Below, piece by piece: positions 5,720 through 7,616 of a stretch of 7,616 bases of DNA. The translations under genes and the position numbers were made by a program. The first letter of the stretch is position 1. The number at the start of each line of letters is the position of its first letter. The DNA is from Synergistaceae bacterium. GTDB taxonomy: Bacteria; Synergistota; Synergistia; Synergistales; Synergistaceae. The notes beneath the pieces are model-generated. The model did not search any database. It was not told the DNA's origin and worked only from the letters and a program-made list of their open reading frames with translations. The stretch covers positions 1 to 7,616 of the forward strand of contig JAISQC010000269.1 of assembly GCA_031274465.1 (NCBI GenBank), in the 5' to 3' direction.

Positions 5720-6700
5720 ATGTTGCAGATCAGAAATCTCAAGACGCATTTTTTCACGAGGGGCGGAGTCGCGGCCGCAGTAGACGACGTCTCCATTCGA
5801 ATCCCGCCCAGGAGCATCGTTGGAGTCGTCGGGGAAAGCGGATGCGGCAAAAGCGTCACGGCGCTGTCAGTGCTGCAGCTCGTGAGCCGTCCGGGAAAGA
5901 TCGTCTCCGGCAGCATACTCCTCGACGGAGAGGAACTGATAGGCAAGCCCTCAAAGCAAATGAGGAGGATTCGGGGAAATAAAATCTCGATGATCTTCCA
6001 AGAACCCATGACATCGCTGAACCCGGTCTATACCGTGGGCCGTCAGGTCGCCGAGACCATGATCCTGCACAGGGGGGCGAGCAAGGCGGAAGCCATGGAC
6101 AGGACCGTCGAGATGTTCAGGGCGGTCGGCATACCGGCGCCGGAGAAGCGGCTGAAATCCTTTCCCCACCAGCTCTCAGGAGGCTTGCGCCAGCGAGTGA
6201 TGATAGCGATGGCGATGGCGTGCAAGCCCAGCCTGATGATAGCCGACGAACCCACAACCGCTCTGGATGTCACCATCGAAGCTCAGATACTCCACCTGAT
6301 GAAAGAACTAGAACGCGACATGGGCACTTCGATAATGATGATAACCCACAACATGGGAGTGGTCGCGGAGCTGTGCGACTACGTCTATGTCATGTATGCG
6401 GGCAAGGTCATGGAGCACGCCGGCATATTCGACCTGTTCGACCATACGAAGCACCCCTACACACAGGGGTTGCTGAATTCGATACCCAAACCGAGCGGCG
6501 TCAGGGGACGGCTTTTCAACATAGAGGGGATGGTGCCGAGCCTGCTTCGCCTCCCCAAAGGCTGCCGTTTTTCCCCAAGGTGCGAACAGGCTGTCAGGGA
6601 GTGTTTTGAATCGGAACCCGGCTTATACGCCGTATCCCCGGGGCATGGCGTGAGGTGTTTTTTGTACAGGGACTGCGGGGACGGAGGCGAAGCGATTTGA
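5720..6700 (+). CDS. dppD: Dpp/Opp-type ABC transporter ATPase, DppD-like
   Basis: This 326-residue cytoplasmic protein is the first of two ATPases that power the importer. All nucleotide-binding motifs are present: Walker A GESGCGKS at 38-45, Q-loop Gln94 in IFQEPMTSLNP, signature LSGGLRQR at 152-159, Walker B LMIADE at 172-177 with catalytic Glu177, D-loop ALD at 181-183 and the switch His210. The C-terminal oligopeptide/dipeptide-transporter domain follows, with HPYTQGLLNSIP near 245-256 and cysteines at 282, 288, 295 and 313. This is the family pattern that in some members binds an iron-sulfur cluster. The signature has Leu where many ABC proteins have Gln, which is common in DppD. The ATG lies only three bases after AAGGA (5712-5716). 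A TTG at 5723 would have better spacing, so the start could be one codon later. The gene is six bases downstream of the DppC-like stop, and its own stop overlaps the next start. Confidence 0.93.
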   Translation: MLQIRNLKTHFFTRGGVAAAVDDVSIRIPPRSIVGVVGESGCGKSVTALSVLQLVSRPGKIVSGSILLDGEELIGKPSKQMRRIRGNKISMIFQEPMTSLNPVYTVGRQVAETMILHRGASKAEAMDRTVEMFRAVGIPAPEKRLKSFPHQLSGGLRQRVMIAMAMACKPSLMIADEPTTALDVTIEAQILHLMKELERDMGTSIMMITHNMGVVAELCDYVYVMYAGKVMEHAGIFDLFDHTKHPYTQGLLNSIPKPSGVRGRLFNIEGMVPSLLRLPKGCRFSPRCEQAVRECFESEPGLYAVSPGHGVRCFLYRDCGDGGEAI

Positions 6701-7616
6701 CGGAGGCTGGGCGGAAACCCCTTGTCGAAGTGGAGCGCATGGTAAAGGAATTCAGATTGCACGGAGGCTTTCGGCGCGACGGTCAGACCGTGCAGGCAGT
6801 TTCCGACGTCAGCTTCGAGATCGGGGAAGGCGAAACGCTGGCTATGGTAGGCGAATCGGGATGCGGCAAAAGCACGGTGGGCAGGCTCATCCTGCGGCTG
6901 ATAGAGCCGACGTCGGGCGCCGTGCGTTTCGAAGGGCGCGATCTGACGCGTTTGAGCGACGCGGAACTGCGGCAGGCCCGCAGACGGATGCAGATAATAT
7001 TTCAGGATCCTTACGCCTCGCTCAACCCGAGGATGACCGCATTACGGATAATAGCCGAGCCGCTCGTCACTCATCGCGCATGTTCCTCCAAATCGGAAAC
7101 CGAGGCGAGGGTGAGGGAACTCATGTCCCGCGTGGGGCTGCGCCCCGAACAGGCCGGCAGGTATCCCCACCAATTCTCTGGCGGCCAGCGGCAGAGGATA
7201 AGCATAGCGAGGGCGCTGGCGCTCAACCCCAGGCTGATTGTGTGCGACGAGCCGGTATCCGCGCTCGACGTGTCGATACAGGCCCAGATACTGAACCTCT
7301 TGCGCGATCTGCAACGCGATCTCGGCCTCACTTATCTTTTCATATCCCATGACCTGAGCGTGGTGCGGCATATATCGAACCGAATATGCGTGATGTTCCT
7401 GGGCAGGCTGTGCGAGGTCGGCGAAACCGACGATCTGTTCGAGAACCCGATGCACCCATACACCAAATTCTTGCTGGAGGCCGCGCCAAAACCCGACCCG
7501 CATCTGCGCAAGGAGAAAAAAGCCCTGCTCTCAGGAGAGATGCCAAACCCCGTCAATCCCCCACCGGGCTGCCGCTTCCACACGAGATGCCCAGAGTGCG
7601 CAAAAATCTGCCGCAC
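6697..7616 (+). CDS. dppF: Dpp/Opp-type ABC transporter ATPase, DppF/OppF-like (3' truncated by window)
   Basis: The frame is open from a TTG at 6697 to the window edge: 306 complete codons plus two bases, with no stop. It encodes the second ATPase of the importer. Motifs: Walker A GESGCGKST at 52-60, Q-loop Gln103 in IFQDPYASLNP, signature FSGGQRQR at 160-167, Walker B RLIVCDE at 179-185, D-loop ALD at 189-191 and the switch His218 in ISHDLSVV. The C-terminal extension begins with HPYTKFLLEAAP near 253-264 and reaches GCRFHTRC at 291-298. Cysteines 292, 298, 301 and 305 are visible; the rest of the domain lies outside. The TTG start is supported by GGAGG at 6683-6687, nine bases upstream, and by the four-base TTGA overlap with the previous stop. 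The first ATG (6739) would delete the first beta strand (PLVEVERM). The family normally runs a few dozen residues further. The symbol is used at family level. Confidence 0.92.
   Translation, partial: MTEAGRKPLVEVERMVKEFRLHGGFRRDGQTVQAVSDVSFEIGEGETLAMVGESGCGKSTVGRLILRLIEPTSGAVRFEGRDLTRLSDAELRQARRRMQIIFQDPYASLNPRMTALRIIAEPLVTHRACSSKSETEARVRELMSRVGLRPEQAGRYPHQFSGGQRQRISIARALALNPRLIVCDEPVSALDVSIQAQILNLLRDLQRDLGLTYLFISHDLSVVRHISNRICVMFLGRLCEVGETDDLFENPMHPYTKFLLEAAPKPDPHLRKEKKALLSGEMPNPVNPPPGCRFHTRCPECAKICR

Noticed and set aside
4979..5749. A 256-codon minus-strand frame opposite the DppC-like gene
   Set aside because: Shadow of a clear permease gene; rich in His, Arg and Gln, with no domain and no suitable promoter or start context.
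6861..7352. Plus-strand open frame inside the DppF-like gene
   Set aside because: It is a shifted reading of the ATPase gene, which has intact motifs in its own frame; arginine-rich content and no domain.
1..7616. A new defence, mobile or biosynthetic system
   Set aside because: Every gene falls in a well-known family, with intact motifs and ordinary operon structure; no repeats, integrase, toxin-antitoxin pair or RNA gene was seen.

Overview
The window is about 7.6 kb, densely coding and moderately GC-rich. It holds one recognisable block of nutrient-uptake and purine-salvage genes. The two substrate-binding proteins have export signals but no convincing lipobox. That fits a diderm (Gram-negative type) bacterium with a periplasm better than a Gram-positive. 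A peptide/amino-acid-fermenting diderm such as a member of Synergistota would suit the gene content, codon use and frequent strong purine-rich ribosome binding sites. This assignment is an impression from the sequence, not a result.

Layout. At the left edge (1-324, +) is the C-terminal part of an M23/LytM-type zinc peptidase, or a protein carrying that domain, acting on cell-wall peptidoglycan. It converges, with a 10-base gap, on a minus-strand gene (335-850) for a xanthine/guanine phosphoribosyltransferase (gpt). An AT-rich region of about 160 bases (851-1010) separates gpt from a plus-strand run of genes and carries plausible overlapping divergent promoters.

The plus-strand run starts with a BMP/PnrA-type substrate-binding protein (1011-2105, TTG start), a family that usually binds purines or nucleosides. 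After 61 bases with no visible terminator comes a family-5 (Dpp/Opp-type) substrate-binding protein (2167-3789). A strong interrupted hairpin (3820-3865) then precedes two permease genes (3894-4826 and 4823-5713) and two ATPase genes (5720-6700 and 6697 to beyond the right edge). The last four genes overlap or nearly abut and are probably translationally coupled. The final ATPase is cut off by the window end and starts at TTG.

How the genes work together. The family-5 binding protein, two permeases and two ATPases form a complete Dpp/Opp-type importer, in the order binding protein - permease - permease - ATPase - ATPase. Its substrate cannot be read from sequence; short peptides are the default expectation. 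The BMP protein has no BMP-type permease or ATPase in the window. It must work with a transporter encoded elsewhere, or possibly share the neighbouring one. Its divergent pairing with gpt suggests purine uptake coupled to salvage. I see no mobile element, CRISPR array, RNA gene or clearly new system. The points of interest are regulatory and architectural.
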